The position numbers and the translations under genes are program-made. This document shows positions 33,219-41,794 of a stretch of 41,889 bases of DNA, piece after piece; within the stretch, counting starts at the first letter, position 1, and the number at the start of each line of letters is the position of its first letter. Under the pieces are notes generated by a model. It saw nothing but the letters and a program-made list of their open reading frames with translations. It was not told the DNA's origin and did no database searches. The stretch is from Proteobacteria bacterium CG1_02_64_396 (GTDB taxonomy: Bacteria > Pseudomonadota > MNWR01 > CG1-02-64-396), in NCBI GenBank assembly GCA_001872725.1, contig MNWR01000105.1, positions 574 to 42,462 of the forward strand, in the 5' to 3' direction.

Positions 33219-34474
33219 GACCACCGACGCCGGATGAAACCCAACAGGTGCAGTGATCCCGCAACAACGACCCGATCCCCTCGACTGCAGTTGCCCAGGA
33301 TCTGCGCCAAAGCAAGGACCGGATCACCCATAAAGGGAAGCTGCGGCGCAATACGCTGCCAGCCCTGTCGATCCAGAGCGCGTGTCTCGTCCCAGCCCAC
33401 CGCCGCCATCTCGGCAGAAAGCCCTTCCAGGATTCGGATCATCTGGGATACATCCTTATCTCCCATCACCCCCAGTAGGATACGGGTCGTTCCCAGAGCA
33501 GGATAACCCCTCAAAAATCCTGCCAATGCGTCCATTCCGGCGGGGTTGTGCGCCCCATCCAATATGACTTCGATTTCATCGCCGGATGGCGAGCGCCATC
33601 GATACCGCTCCAATCGACCTTCCCATCGAACCTGGCCAAGGGCCGCGTTGATCGTTTCGGGGGCAAGATTCGGGAATAAATGCTCTGCCGCGGCAATCGC
33701 CAATGCCGCGTTTTCTACCTGATGATCGCCGGGAAGGGGCAGTTCGATTTCGGGCAGCCAATCGGCACGCCAACAAAATCGGGCATGCTGCCATGAACCG
33801 CCGAAATCGATTTGGGGCTGGAGCCGACGCCAAGGGGCACCATGGTTTTGCGCCGCTTGGTGCAGGACACCCCCTACCGACTCAACCTGGGGCGCACTAA
33901 TGGCCGGGGAGGAACAGCGAATGATTCCCCCTTTCTCGGCAGCAATCGCGCCCAGGGTTTCACCCAAGTAGGCGGTGTGGTCAATGTCGATGGGGGAAAA
34001 AAGATGCAGGCAGGTGTCGACAACATTGGTCGCATCCCAACGACCGCCCAGCCCCGTTTCAACCAACAGCAGGTCTGGTTTGGCAGCGTGCGCCAACAAA
34101 AACGAGGCTACAACGACCGATTCAAAGTAGGTCAAATCTTCGCCGCCCGGAGTCGACCATGCCTCCTCCAGAGCTTGTTCCATTGTAACCAAGGGGGTGA
34201 TCTGGCCGTCGATGCGCAGCCGTTCGCCGACATGAATCAAATGGGGGGAGGTTAAACGGGCGGTTTTTCGCCCGGCCGCTTGGGCCAGAGCGTCAAGAAA
34301 CGCCAGGGTTGATCCTTTGCCATTGGTGCCGGCAATGTGAACGGCAGGGGCACATCGTTCGGGGTGATTGAGGCGGTTCAGAACCGCCTTCATCCGGTCC
34401 AAGCCGGGTTGCGGGCGATCCATCCCCAACGCATCGAGCCTCCTCAAAAGGGGGGAGTCGCCTGGAACGGACAA
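33200..34474 (-). CDS. folC: Folylpolyglutamate / dihydrofolate synthase
   Basis: FolC adds glutamate to folates and makes dihydrofolate from dihydropteroate (cytosol). The P-loop AGTNGKGS (48-55 from the chosen start), TSPHL and ETGLGGRWDATNV are diagnostic; HNPAGMDAL is in the C-terminal domain. The open frame runs back to 34597 inside accD. Comparison with E. coli FolC (about 50 residues before the P-loop) favours the TTG at 34474, seven bases after the accD stop; ATG 34423 would give too short an N-terminus. No strong ribosome site is visible for the TTG, so coupling to accD is likely. The 3' end overlaps the lptD start. Confidence 0.9.
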   Translation of the reverse strand: MSVPGDSPLLRRLDALGMDRPQPGLDRMKAVLNRLNHPERCAPAVHIAGTNGKGSTLAFLDALAQAAGRKTARLTSPHLIHVGERLRIDGQITPLVTMEQALEEAWSTPGGEDLTYFESVVVASFLLAHAAKPDLLLVETGLGGRWDATNVVDTCLHLFSPIDIDHTAYLGETLGAIAAEKGGIIRCSSPAISAPQVESVGGVLHQAAQNHGAPWRRLQPQIDFGGSWQHARFCWRADWLPEIELPLPGDHQVENAALAIAAAEHLFPNLAPETINAALGQVRWEGRLERYRWRSPSGDEIEVILDGAHNPAGMDALAGFLRGYPALGTTRILLGVMGDKDVSQMIRILEGLSAEMAAVGWDETRALDRQGWQRIAPQLPFMGDPVLALAQILGNCSRGDRVVVAGSLHLLGFIRRRWSCSSAT

Positions 34475-34481
34475 GGGGCGC

Positions 34482-35387
34482 TCAAGCCTGCGCGGCGGGG
34501 ACCGAAAATCCCTGATCGCCGGTTGCTGCCTCGGGCAACCCCAACATGGTGGCCAACAATTGGGCAAGTTGGTCACGCATTTGTCGGCGGTCGACAATCA
34601 AATCGATATTGCCATGTTCTAGAAGATACTCTGCCCGCTGAAAACCCTCAGGCAGGGTTTGACGGATGGTTTGCTCGATCACCCGTGGACCGGCAAACCC
34701 AATAAGAGCCTTGGGTTCGGCCACAATCACATCGCCCAGCATGGCAAAACTGGCCGAAACCCCACCCATGGTCGGATCGGTCAAAACCGAGATGTAGGGC
34801 AGTTTGGCTTGCTCCAACCGCTGCAAGGCAGCCGAGGTTTTGGCCATCTGCATCAGAGACAGGGTCCCCTCCTGCATGCGCGCCCCCCCCGATGCCGAAA
34901 CCACCACCAACCCAGCCCGTCGCGCAATCGCTCGATTCACCGCGCGAACGATCTTCTCACCCACAACCGACCCCATGGAGCCGCCCTGAAAAGCGAATTC
35001 GAACACGACCAATTCGGTCGGCACGCCAGCGCATGCCCCCGAAAAGGCCAACGCCGATTCTTTCTCGCCGGTCTTTTTCTGGGTCTCTTTCACCCGATCC
35101 CGGTATTTTTTGCTGTCTTTAAAACCGAGGGGATCGCCCGGGACCAGCGCAGCATCACATTCGGTAAAGTGGGGATCGAGCAGCAAGGCGGCCCGACCAC
35201 GCGCCCCAAGGCGATGGTGCGCGCCGCAGCGGGGACACACATTGGCCTCGCGATCCATCTCTTTGCGATAAAGGATCGCTTTGCATTCGTCGCACTTGGT
35301 CCATAAACCGTCCGGAGCGCCGCGGTCGCTACGCTCCACCTTGGATGTCTTGATTTTGGGTCGCATCAAATTTGACAACCAGTTCAT
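34482..35387 (-). CDS. accD: Acetyl-CoA carboxylase carboxyltransferase subunit beta
   Basis: AccD with AccA transfers the carboxyl group from biotin to acetyl-CoA, the first step of fatty acid synthesis. The 301 residues start with the four-Cys zinc ribbon (C32, C35, C51, C54), then the crotonase-fold carboxyltransferase domain (VVSASGGARMQEGTLSLMQM, TDPTMGGVSASFAMLGD, AGPRVIEQTI). Length is normal. First gene of accD-folC-lptD. The upstream intergenic region has a TATGCT that could be its -10 box, but the -35 is weak. Confidence 0.96.
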   Translation of the reverse strand: MNWLSNLMRPKIKTSKVERSDRGAPDGLWTKCDECKAILYRKEMDREANVCPRCGAHHRLGARGRAALLLDPHFTECDAALVPGDPLGFKDSKKYRDRVKETQKKTGEKESALAFSGACAGVPTELVVFEFAFQGGSMGSVVGEKIVRAVNRAIARRAGLVVVSASGGARMQEGTLSLMQMAKTSAALQRLEQAKLPYISVLTDPTMGGVSASFAMLGDVIVAEPKALIGFAGPRVIEQTIRQTLPEGFQRAEYLLEHGNIDLIVDRRQMRDQLAQLLATMLGLPEAATGDQGFSVPAAQA

Positions 35388-35629
35388 TGAGCCCGCCCTG
35401 ATCTAACCAAAAAAAGAAAATGCCGTTCATCCGCACCAAAAGCATACCGGAGCCCGCCGAGCTGGAACAGCGGCCACCACGAAGGTGACATTGACATGGT
35501 GCCTCAAGCCCATGACGGTGCTTGTGATTCCGACCCTGGGACTGTACCGTCCCAAAGTGATTTCTGTCGCTTATTGTCTGTAAAACATCGTGCGTCCAAG
35601 TCGACGCACCGCTGCGCATAGAGGGTTTT
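35388..35629. promoter_or_regulatory. Divergent intergenic region with two inverted repeats
   Basis: This 242-base stretch between accD and the monooxygenase gene has no credible gene. It must hold both divergent promoters. Two dyads are visible: GGGAC and GTCCC around TGTACC (35538-35553), and GTGCGTC with GACGCAC around a six-base loop (35590-35609). The second lies about 20 bases before the monooxygenase start and could be an operator or leader hairpin. Function is unknown. Confidence 0.4.
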
Positions 35630-36742
35630 ATGTCCCATTTGTCCCTGCCCGCACTGCCCCCATTAAAAATCGGTCGCTGGACTGCATCGGTTCCCATCAT
35701 TCAGGGTGGGATGGGCGTCCGAGTCTCCGCCTCGGGGTTGGCTGCTGCCGTGGCCAACGAGGGGGGGATCGGGTTGGTTGCGTCGGTCGCGCTCTCGCTT
35801 AATTCCCCCCACTACAAGAAACCGGGCGACTATTACCGCGCCAACAAGCTGGCCTTGCTCGACGAATTACGGATCGCCCGCGAACTGAGCCCCGAAGGGG
35901 TCATCGGCACCAACTGTATGGTAGCCGTGCGCGATTACGAGGCGATGGTTCGGACCTCGGTCGAGGGTGGGGCCCAGGTGATCGTCAGTGGCGCCGGCCT
36001 GCCTTTGCGCCTGCCCGAATACGCCGCCGATAATCCCGAAGTCGCCCTGGTCCCCATCGTATCGTCGGTGAAGGCGGCCCAGGTGTTGTGTCGTCGCTGG
36101 GCCAAGGTCTACAAACGACTGCCCGATGCCCTGGTGGTCGAGGATCCCAACACCGCCGGCGGACACCTGGGGGTCGACCGGGAATCGCTCTTCGATCCGG
36201 CCTACAACCTTGAAAACGTGGTCCCCGATCTGGTCGCTTATCTCGAAAAAGAGTGGCAGGAGCCGATCCCGGTGGTTTCAGCTGGCGGCATTTGGGATCG
36301 CAAAGATATCGACTGGGCGATGTCCCTTGGATCTGCCGGGGTGCAAATGGCCAGCCGCTTCATCTGCACCCACGAGTGTGACGCCTCGCCCGCCTTCAAA
36401 ATGCAGTACATCAAGGCCAAGGCCTCCGACATCGTCATCGTCGACTCCCCTGTCGGCCTGCCCAGTCGCGCCATCCGCACCCCCTTCACCGGGGCGCTTT
36501 TCCAGGGGGAAGAGGTGCCCCACAAGTGCTTAGCCAACTGTCTGCAAAAATGTTTCTGTCGCGACGACGAAACCCATTTTTGCATCGCCGATGTACTCAA
36601 CCGGGCCCAAAAGGGAGACACCTTCAGCGGACTCCACTTTGCCGGGAGCAATGCCCATCGCCATGAGGCCATTGTTTCGGTTAGGGACATCTTCGACGAG
36701 TTACTGGGACGTCAGCGCCAAGAGCAGCAGGCCACCGCCTAG
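35630..36742 (+). CDS. Nitronate monooxygenase family flavoprotein
   Basis: A 370-residue TIM-barrel FMN enzyme of the nitronate monooxygenase / 2-nitropropane dioxygenase family, which also includes FabK enoyl reductase. Seen: PIIQGGMGVRVSASGLAAAV at the N-terminus, GTNCMVAV, VIVSGAGLPLRLP, the EDPNTAGGHLG loop with the conserved His, PVVSAGGIWD and the phosphate-binding SAGVQMASRFICT. A Cys-rich segment (HKCLANCLQKCFC, then FC) near residue 310 occurs after the barrel and is odd for an FMN enzyme. Substrate unknown; nitronate detoxification and an enoyl-reductase role are both possible. GAGGG precedes the ATG, and a bidirectional terminator follows. Confidence 0.87.
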   Translation: MSHLSLPALPPLKIGRWTASVPIIQGGMGVRVSASGLAAAVANEGGIGLVASVALSLNSPHYKKPGDYYRANKLALLDELRIARELSPEGVIGTNCMVAVRDYEAMVRTSVEGGAQVIVSGAGLPLRLPEYAADNPEVALVPIVSSVKAAQVLCRRWAKVYKRLPDALVVEDPNTAGGHLGVDRESLFDPAYNLENVVPDLVAYLEKEWQEPIPVVSAGGIWDRKDIDWAMSLGSAGVQMASRFICTHECDASPAFKMQYIKAKASDIVIVDSPVGLPSRAIRTPFTGALFQGEEVPHKCLANCLQKCFCRDDETHFCIADVLNRAQKGDTFSGLHFAGSNAHRHEAIVSVRDIFDELLGRQRQEQQATA

Positions 36743-36760
36743 TCGCCTTGCACACCAAAA

Positions 36761-36796
36761 CAACAAAAAAGGCGCCCATCGGCGCCTTTTTTGTTG
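36761..36796. terminator. Bidirectional Rho-independent terminator
   Basis: A symmetric hairpin: CAACAAAAAAGGCGCC, loop CATC, GGCGCCTTTTTTGTTG. It terminates the plus-strand monooxygenase gene and the opposing minus-strand genes. Confidence 0.92.
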
Positions 36797-36818
36797 GACA
36801 TCTCAGTACATGGATTCC

Positions 36819-37286
36819 TCAGGCGGAATACACCACACGGGACCAAGCCGCGATCACCATCCGGCCTTCGGCAGTTATTTCATAGAGGTCGACCCCGTCG
36901 CCCCCCAGAACCGTCACCTCGCCCCACTTGGGAACCTCGATCCGGCTGGGAAGTAATCCGTAGAGCATGTCGGGGGTACGTTCCAAGAAAAAACCGACCC
37001 GCTCCTCGAAACCCATCGGCTCGCCGTAGACATGGCAGTTGTCCACGACCTCCTCCATCCCCTCGGGGTATCGCGCCACCAGAGCAGCAATCGCCTTCTT
37101 AAGAGTCTCTGCGTCGTGCACAAACCGGGGCTCGTCGATGTTGACCTCGTCCCAGCGGCCCCCGTCGGCGGCGAAGATCCACAGCGCGATGCCGTCCGGC
37201 TCGGTCAGCGCTTCGCCCGCCCAAGCGGCCAGGATCGAGGCATCAAGCCCATCGAGATGACGATTCAATGCGACCGTCACATCCAA
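36819..37286 (-). CDS. Hypothetical acidic cytoplasmic protein
   Basis: A 155-residue soluble protein I do not recognise. It is acidic with an even mix of residues, no signal peptide and no membrane helix. Notable segments are WIFAADGGRWDEV, FLERTPDMLYGLLPSRIEVP and VDLYEITAEGRMVI. The start is uncertain. The frame opens at a TTG (37286) only one base beyond the stop of the preceding gene; GTG 37280 is another option, and neither has a ribosome site. Close packing with the upstream glycine-zipper protein suggests one transcript that ends at the shared terminator at 36761-36796. Confidence 0.68.
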   Translation of the reverse strand: MDVTVALNRHLDGLDASILAAWAGEALTEPDGIALWIFAADGGRWDEVNIDEPRFVHDAETLKKAIAALVARYPEGMEEVVDNCHVYGEPMGFEERVGFFLERTPDMLYGLLPSRIEVPKWGEVTVLGGDGVDLYEITAEGRMVIAAWSRVVYSA

Positions 37287-37287
37287 C

Positions 37288-37680
37288 TCAGAAAGCGACG
37301 TGAATCAGATCGGCGGAAAGCACCGGCACCATGTCGTTGCCCGCCACGATAAAGCCCACCTTGGGGGTCGGGACGGAGGCGATCATCTTGCCATCCTTAA
37401 CTTCGACCAGGGCGTTGCTGGCAACCACCGCGCCGTAAATCGCGCCGCCGATGATGCCGATACCGGCCCCTTTCACGATGTAGTTCCAGTGATCGGTCGG
37501 CTTGTTCTGCACCAGCATCAGGCCCAAACCAACCGCTGCGCCGATCCCGGCACCGTAGATGGCATCTTCGAACATATTCTTCACCTCGAAATCGGCAGCC
37601 TGGGCCGAAGCGAGGGGGGTGAATGCCAACCCGGAAGCAACCAAGGAGACCGCAGCAACCCGAACCAACGCGTTTTTCAT
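37288..37680 (-). CDS. Exported glycine-zipper-like protein
   Basis: A 130-residue protein with a clear signal peptide (MKNALVRVAAVSLVASG, core, then PLASAQA before ADFEVKN). Two glycine-rich hydrophobic segments follow (AIYGAGIGAAVGLGLMLV and GAGIGIIGGAIYGAVVA), a glycine-zipper pattern common in outer-membrane or membrane-associated proteins. The C-terminus is a short beta-rich stretch. Function is unknown. The ATG at 37680 has an AGGAGGA site; the frame stays open to 37725 but the extra part falls within a hairpin. Confidence 0.8.
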   Translation of the reverse strand: MKNALVRVAAVSLVASGLAFTPLASAQAADFEVKNMFEDAIYGAGIGAAVGLGLMLVQNKPTDHWNYIVKGAGIGIIGGAIYGAVVASNALVEVKDGKMIASVPTPKVGFIVAGNDMVPVLSADLIHVAF

Positions 37681-37705
37681 GGAACCATCCTCCTGTAACC
37701 CAGAA

Positions 37706-37726
37706 AATGCCGAGTAATTCGGCATT
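37706..37726. promoter_or_regulatory. Leader hairpin before the glycine-zipper gene
   Basis: An eight-base-pair stem (AATGCCGA with TCGGCATT, loop GTAAT) lies about 25 bases before the start codon, just upstream of the AGGAGGA site. No U-run strong enough for termination follows, so a translational or stability role is more likely. The region 37727-37880 holds nothing else I can identify. Confidence 0.35.
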
Positions 37727-37871
37727 GTTTAGTAACATTGTTTGCGCACGGCAAAAACGGTACCAGCACACTGAACTGATCGTCCCACCCCCAAAAGAGT
37801 GGAGGGATGATCGGCAACGTGCCCCTTGGAAGCAACCCAAGAGAGGTGATACCTGCCACAGGACAACCGGA

Positions 37872-37898
37872 CAAAAAAAAACCCCCGCACTGCGGGGG
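37872..37898 (-). terminator. Terminator after tRNA-Asp
   Basis: CCCCCGC and GCGGGGG form a GC-rich hairpin (37882-37898). On the minus strand it is followed by nine Ts (complement of 37873-37881), 18 bases after tRNA-Asp. A T-run also exists on the plus side, so it may act both ways. Confidence 0.8.
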
Positions 37899-37915
37899 CA
37901 TTTTTTTCTGGTGAG

Positions 37916-37992
37916 TGGCGGGGTCGACGGGACTCGAACCCGCGACCTCCTGCGTGACAGGCAGGCGTTCTAACCAACTGAACTACGACCCC
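37916..37992 (-). tRNA. tRNA-Asp (GUC anticodon)
   Basis: A 77-base tRNA with acceptor GGGGTCG/CGACCCC, anticodon loop CTGTCAC (GUC), T-arm GGTTCGAGTCC and encoded CCA. It lies 80 bases after rodA on the same strand, with its own likely promoter. Confidence 0.95.
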
Positions 37993-38009
37993 CCGAACCA
38001 GCGGCGCGT

Positions 38010-38037
38010 ATTGTTCACACCACCCAAGCGACGTCAA
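38010..38037 (-). promoter_or_regulatory. Probable sigma70 promoter of tRNA-Asp
   Basis: On the minus strand a -35 TTGACG (38032-38037) is followed after 16 bases by AACAAT (38010-38015), four of six matches to the -10 consensus, and then a GC-rich discriminator (ACGCGCCGC). Confidence 0.5.
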
Positions 38038-38072
38038 CCGCCTTGTGACGATTTTTTGGGCCACAGCAAACA

Positions 38073-39170
38073 TCACCGCAGCCAAACCTCCCCCCGCCGC
38101 ACATTCAGGAGCAACCCCACCCCCACAGACAAGGTCAACATCGCCGATCCGCCATAACTAATAAACGGCAGAGGCACCCCCACCACCGGGGCGAATCCCA
38201 ACACCATGGCAACGTTAATGACGATGTAGAGGGCGAGCATGCCGGTCACCCCCGACGCAATCAGGGCGCCGAACCGGTCACGGGCCAGCCAGGCGCTGCG
38301 CACCCCCCACAAGATCAACAGCCCAAAGAGCGCCAGTAAAAACATGCTCCCCACCAACCCCCACTCTTCGGCGAACACCGAAAAGATGAAATCGGTGTGG
38401 CGTTCGGGCAGAAACTGCAGGTGGCTTTGGGTCCCCTCCCCGTACCCCTTGCCCCAGACCCCCCCCGAGCCGACCGCAATTTTGCTTTGCAGGATGTGAT
38501 ACCCCGAGCCGAAAGGGTCCGACTCGGGGTTGATAAAGGTCAGGATGCGCTGTTTCTGGTAATCCTTGAGCCCGAACATCCACATCACCGGAGCCGCCGT
38601 GATCGCCAGCGCCCCCGAAATCATAAAAAAGAGCCGACTGACCCCGGCAGCAAATAAGATGATGCTCCCTACCCCGAACAGCAGCAGGGCGGTCCCCAGA
38701 TCGGGTTGCCGCGCGATAAGAACCGTAGGGATCGTCATGACGGCGATGGCGGTGGCGACGGTCCGCAACGGCACGGGGGGACCCTCGGACCAAGCGAACA
38801 GGCGGGCGAGCATCAAAATCAGGGCGATCTTCATCGGCTCGGAGGGTTGCAGCACCAGCGGCCCCAACACCAACCAGCGCTGCGCCCCCAGCCGCACCTG
38901 CCCCACTAGGGGGACCAGGATCAGCAACACCAGGAGCCCCATGAACAAGGGCACGCTCCAGCGGCGTAGAAACTCCACCGGCAGCTTGGCTACCACCAGC
39001 ATTGCCCCCAGCCCCAGCAACATACGCAGGAATTGATCGAACGCACGATCGGCCTCCATCTCTTGGGAGGCCGAGGAGACCGCCACCAACCCCACCCCCA
39101 TGATCGCCAACAGCAACACAATCCCCAGCCACTGGCCGGGATTAAAGCCCAGGATGCGCTGCGGCATCAT
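38073..39170 (-). CDS. rodA: Rod shape-determining glycosyltransferase RodA
   Basis: RodA is the SEDS-family peptidoglycan polymerase of the elongasome in the inner membrane, working with PBP2 and MreB. From ATG 39170 it has 365 residues and about ten hydrophobic segments. Diagnostic stretches are RQPDLGTALLLFGVG, the loop GSGGVWGKGYGEGTQSHLQF followed by LPERHTDFIFSVFAEEWG, and GVPLPFISYGGSAML. ATG 39170 has GGGAG at good distance; ATG 39167 and GTG 39185 are alternatives. No mrdA or mreBCD gene is adjacent within the window. It diverges from rep with about 44 bases between start codons. Confidence 0.95.
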   Translation of the reverse strand: MMPQRILGFNPGQWLGIVLLLAIMGVGLVAVSSASQEMEADRAFDQFLRMLLGLGAMLVVAKLPVEFLRRWSVPLFMGLLVLLILVPLVGQVRLGAQRWLVLGPLVLQPSEPMKIALILMLARLFAWSEGPPVPLRTVATAIAVMTIPTVLIARQPDLGTALLLFGVGSIILFAAGVSRLFFMISGALAITAAPVMWMFGLKDYQKQRILTFINPESDPFGSGYHILQSKIAVGSGGVWGKGYGEGTQSHLQFLPERHTDFIFSVFAEEWGLVGSMFLLALFGLLILWGVRSAWLARDRFGALIASGVTGMLALYIVINVAMVLGFAPVVGVPLPFISYGGSAMLTLSVGVGLLLNVRRGEVWLR

Positions 39171-39214
39171 CGTTGCTGCTCCCACAGGCGCGAGCGATCC
39201 GCTACCCTATCGGC

Positions 39215-41242
39215 ATGTCCGATCATCTCAATCCCCAACAAAGCGACGCCGTCCACTCGACCCAAGGCCCCCTGCTCGTATTGGCAGGTGCCGGGTCGGG
39301 CAAAACCCGCGTCATCACCCATAAAATCGCCTACATGATTCTCGGCCAAGGCATGTCGGCCCGAAACATTGTGGCGGTCACCTTTACCAACAAGGCTGCC
39401 GACGAGATGCGCCGCCGCCTCAAGGAGATGATCCCTGCCGCCAGCCTCAAGGGGATCCGGGTGGCGACCTTTCACTCCCTTGGACTGCAAATTCTCGAAC
39501 GCCATGGCCGCCTACTCGGTTACCACCCCCCGGTGACTGTTCTTCCCAGCGCCGATCAAAAGAAACTATTGACCGACGTGATGAAGGATGAGGGGATCGA
39601 CCCGGGGCGCCAACCGGCCGATCCGCTGCTGCACATCATCAGCAACCTCAAGGGGGCGGGGATCCACCCCGAAAACTTCACCCCCGGCGACAACCCGGTC
39701 GAGGCGATGGCGGCCCGTCTGTACCCCGCCTACCAGCAGGCGCTCCAGCAGATCAACGCGGTCGATTTCGACGATCTGCTGATTCAGCCGATGCGCCTTT
39801 TTGAACAAGAGCCGGAGATCCGTCAAAACCTCGCTGAGGGGATCCGGCACATGCTGGTCGACGAGTATCAAGATACCAACCGCGCCCAGTACCAGATGAT
39901 GCGCCAGCTGGTCTCGTTCCACGGCAACCTGACCTGCGTGGGGGACGACGACCAGTCGATCTACGGTTGGCGCGGCGCCGACATTCAGAACATCCTCAAA
40001 CTCCACGACGACTACCCGGCCCTGCGCATCATCAAACTCGAAGAGAACTACCGCTCCTCCAACCGGATTTTGCGGGCCGCCAACCGGGTGATCTCCCACA
40101 ACACCGAACGGATGGAGAAAAGCCTGTGGAGCCAGCGAGGCGACGGCGACGCGGTCACCCTGCACTGCGCCGAGGACGACGACGACGAGGCGCGGTGGAT
40201 CGCCGAGCAGATCCTGACCTTCAAATTTAAAGACAACGCCCGCTACAAAGACTTTGCCGTTTTGTACCGCTCCAACCAGCAGGCCCGCATTTTAGAGCAA
40301 CACTTCCGCGCTGCAGGAATCCCCTACAAGGTCTCGGGGGGGATCAGTTTCTATGAACGGGCCGAGATCCGCGATCTGATTTCGTACCTGCGGGCCATCG
40401 CCAACGACAAAGACACCTCGGCGCTGCTGCGCATCGTCAATACCCCGAAGCGGGGGTTGGGGGCGGTGGCGGTGGGTCATCTGGTGCAGGCCTCCCACCG
40501 CAAGAAAATCTCTCCGGTCGAGGGACTTTACGATCATGAGGCGCTGGCGGCACTGCCCAAGGCGGGTCAGGAGGGAGCCAAATCGCTAGGGGAGCTGCTG
40601 GCCAATTTCAGCTTTCGCTTCGAGCGTGAAGATCTGGTCGACACCATGGCCGACCTTTTTCAGAACTCCGGCCTGAAGGAGTCGATCCTGGGGGGGGGCG
40701 AAGATATGAAGACCATCGAGCGACGGCTGAGCAACGTCGACAGCCTGCTCGAATCGGTCGCCTATTACCGCGACACCAGCGAGGATCCTCCGACCCTGGC
40801 CGGTTTTCTGCAGCGCATCAGCTTGCAAAGCGACCTGGACCGGAGAAAAGAGGAGGAGCGGGACGAGGTGACCCTATCGACCATTCACGCCTCGAAGGGG
40901 CTGGAATGGCCCTATGTCTTCATCGTCGGGGTCGAGGAGGAGCTACTCCCCCACCGCAACGCCCTGGCCGAAGACAGCGTGGAGGAGGAACGGCGGCTGT
41001 TCTACGTTGCCATCACCCGCGCCCGCTACCGCTTGGCGATTAGCCAGTGTCAGCGTCGCCGCCGGGGCCGGGAATACGGTCCGGCTTATCCCTCCCCCTT
41101 TTTGGATGAGCTGCCCGACGAGGGGATGGAGTCGACCGGCATGGGACGGGGTCGCTCGCGGCAACACCAAGAACACGAAATCAAGATCGAGAAGGATGTC
41201 TTCTTCGATAAGATGAAAAACCTGCTTGCCAGCCGGGAGTGA
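39215..41242 (+). CDS. rep: UvrD/Rep-type ATP-dependent DNA helicase
   Basis: A superfamily 1A 3'-to-5' helicase of 675 residues, close to E. coli Rep (673) and shorter than UvrD (720). All motifs are in place: Walker A AGAGSGKT (24-31), VTFTNKAADEMRRR, FHSLG, LVDEYQDTN, GDDDQSIYGWRGAD, LEENYRSS, TIHASKGLEWPYVFIVG and FYVAITRAR. Rep helps forks pass bound proteins. The ATG at 39215 is chosen; the frame opens 42 bases earlier but those residues overlap the rodA start and match nothing. No clear ribosome site. A UvrD or PcrA assignment is possible. Confidence 0.93.
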   Translation: MSDHLNPQQSDAVHSTQGPLLVLAGAGSGKTRVITHKIAYMILGQGMSARNIVAVTFTNKAADEMRRRLKEMIPAASLKGIRVATFHSLGLQILERHGRLLGYHPPVTVLPSADQKKLLTDVMKDEGIDPGRQPADPLLHIISNLKGAGIHPENFTPGDNPVEAMAARLYPAYQQALQQINAVDFDDLLIQPMRLFEQEPEIRQNLAEGIRHMLVDEYQDTNRAQYQMMRQLVSFHGNLTCVGDDDQSIYGWRGADIQNILKLHDDYPALRIIKLEENYRSSNRILRAANRVISHNTERMEKSLWSQRGDGDAVTLHCAEDDDDEARWIAEQILTFKFKDNARYKDFAVLYRSNQQARILEQHFRAAGIPYKVSGGISFYERAEIRDLISYLRAIANDKDTSALLRIVNTPKRGLGAVAVGHLVQASHRKKISPVEGLYDHEALAALPKAGQEGAKSLGELLANFSFRFEREDLVDTMADLFQNSGLKESILGGGEDMKTIERRLSNVDSLLESVAYYRDTSEDPPTLAGFLQRISLQSDLDRRKEEERDEVTLSTIHASKGLEWPYVFIVGVEEELLPHRNALAEDSVEEERRLFYVAITRARYRLAISQCQRRRRGREYGPAYPSPFLDELPDEGMESTGMGRGRSRQHQEHEIKIEKDVFFDKMKNLLASRE

Positions 41243-41263
41243 TCCCGAAGCCCAGGAGCCCCC

Positions 41264-41740
41264 ATGTCCCGTCCCGCCCCCAAGCCAATGCGCGATTCCC
41301 AGACCATCATGACCGAGCTCATGATGCCCAACGCCACCAACTTCGCAGGCTCCATCTTTGGCGGCAACATCCTGGCGCTGGCCGACAAGGTCGCCTACGT
41401 CTGCTCGGTTAAACATGCCGGCACCACCACCGTCACCGCCTCGGTCGACCGGGTGAACTTCAAACACCCCATCCATGTGGGGCAGCTGGTGACCTGCTAC
41501 GCCAACGTGAACCTGGCGGGCAAAACCAGCATGGAGGTGGGGATCATGATCGAGGCCAAAGACATCCATACCCGGGAGATCACCACGACCAACTCCTGCT
41601 ACTTCACCATGGTGGCGGTCGACGATCAGGGCAACAAGGTGGCAGTCCCCGAGGCGATCCCCGAAAGCGCCGAAGAGATCAAGTGGCACGAAAAAGCCAA
41701 GATCCGCCGAGCGGTGCGCCTGCGCGAAATCTTCGGCTGA
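41264..41740 (+). CDS. Acyl-CoA thioesterase (YciA-like hotdog)
   Basis: A 158-residue hotdog-fold enzyme that hydrolyses acyl-CoA. The segment ATNFAGSIFGGNILALADKVAYV has the N/GG/D pattern of the YciA/BACH family active site, and VDRVNFKHPIHVGQLV completes the fold. Substrate chain length cannot be told. An AGGAG site precedes the ATG, and it follows rep by about 20 bases, so they may be cotranscribed. The last 50 bases before the repeat at 41795 hold G- and C-runs that pair only weakly; no firm terminator. Confidence 0.9.
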   Translation: MSRPAPKPMRDSQTIMTELMMPNATNFAGSIFGGNILALADKVAYVCSVKHAGTTTVTASVDRVNFKHPIHVGQLVTCYANVNLAGKTSMEVGIMIEAKDIHTREITTTNSCYFTMVAVDDQGNKVAVPEAIPESAEEIKWHEKAKIRRAVRLREIFG

Positions 41741-41794
41741 GGGGGGGCAATAGCCCCTTCCGCTGTATCCCCCCCATTGATCACCGCTTAACCG

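Noticed and set aside
33200-34597. Full-length folC frame from 34597
   Set aside because: The first 41 codons lie inside accD and match nothing in FolC; the family length fits the start at 34474.
39566-40165. Minus-strand frame of 199 residues inside rep, and 248 residues at 40943-41689
   Set aside because: Both are antisense to genes with complete helicase or thioesterase motifs; they arise from GC-rich codon bias.
41741-41794. Terminator after the thioesterase gene
   Set aside because: G- and C-runs could pair but the loop is long and no U-tract follows.
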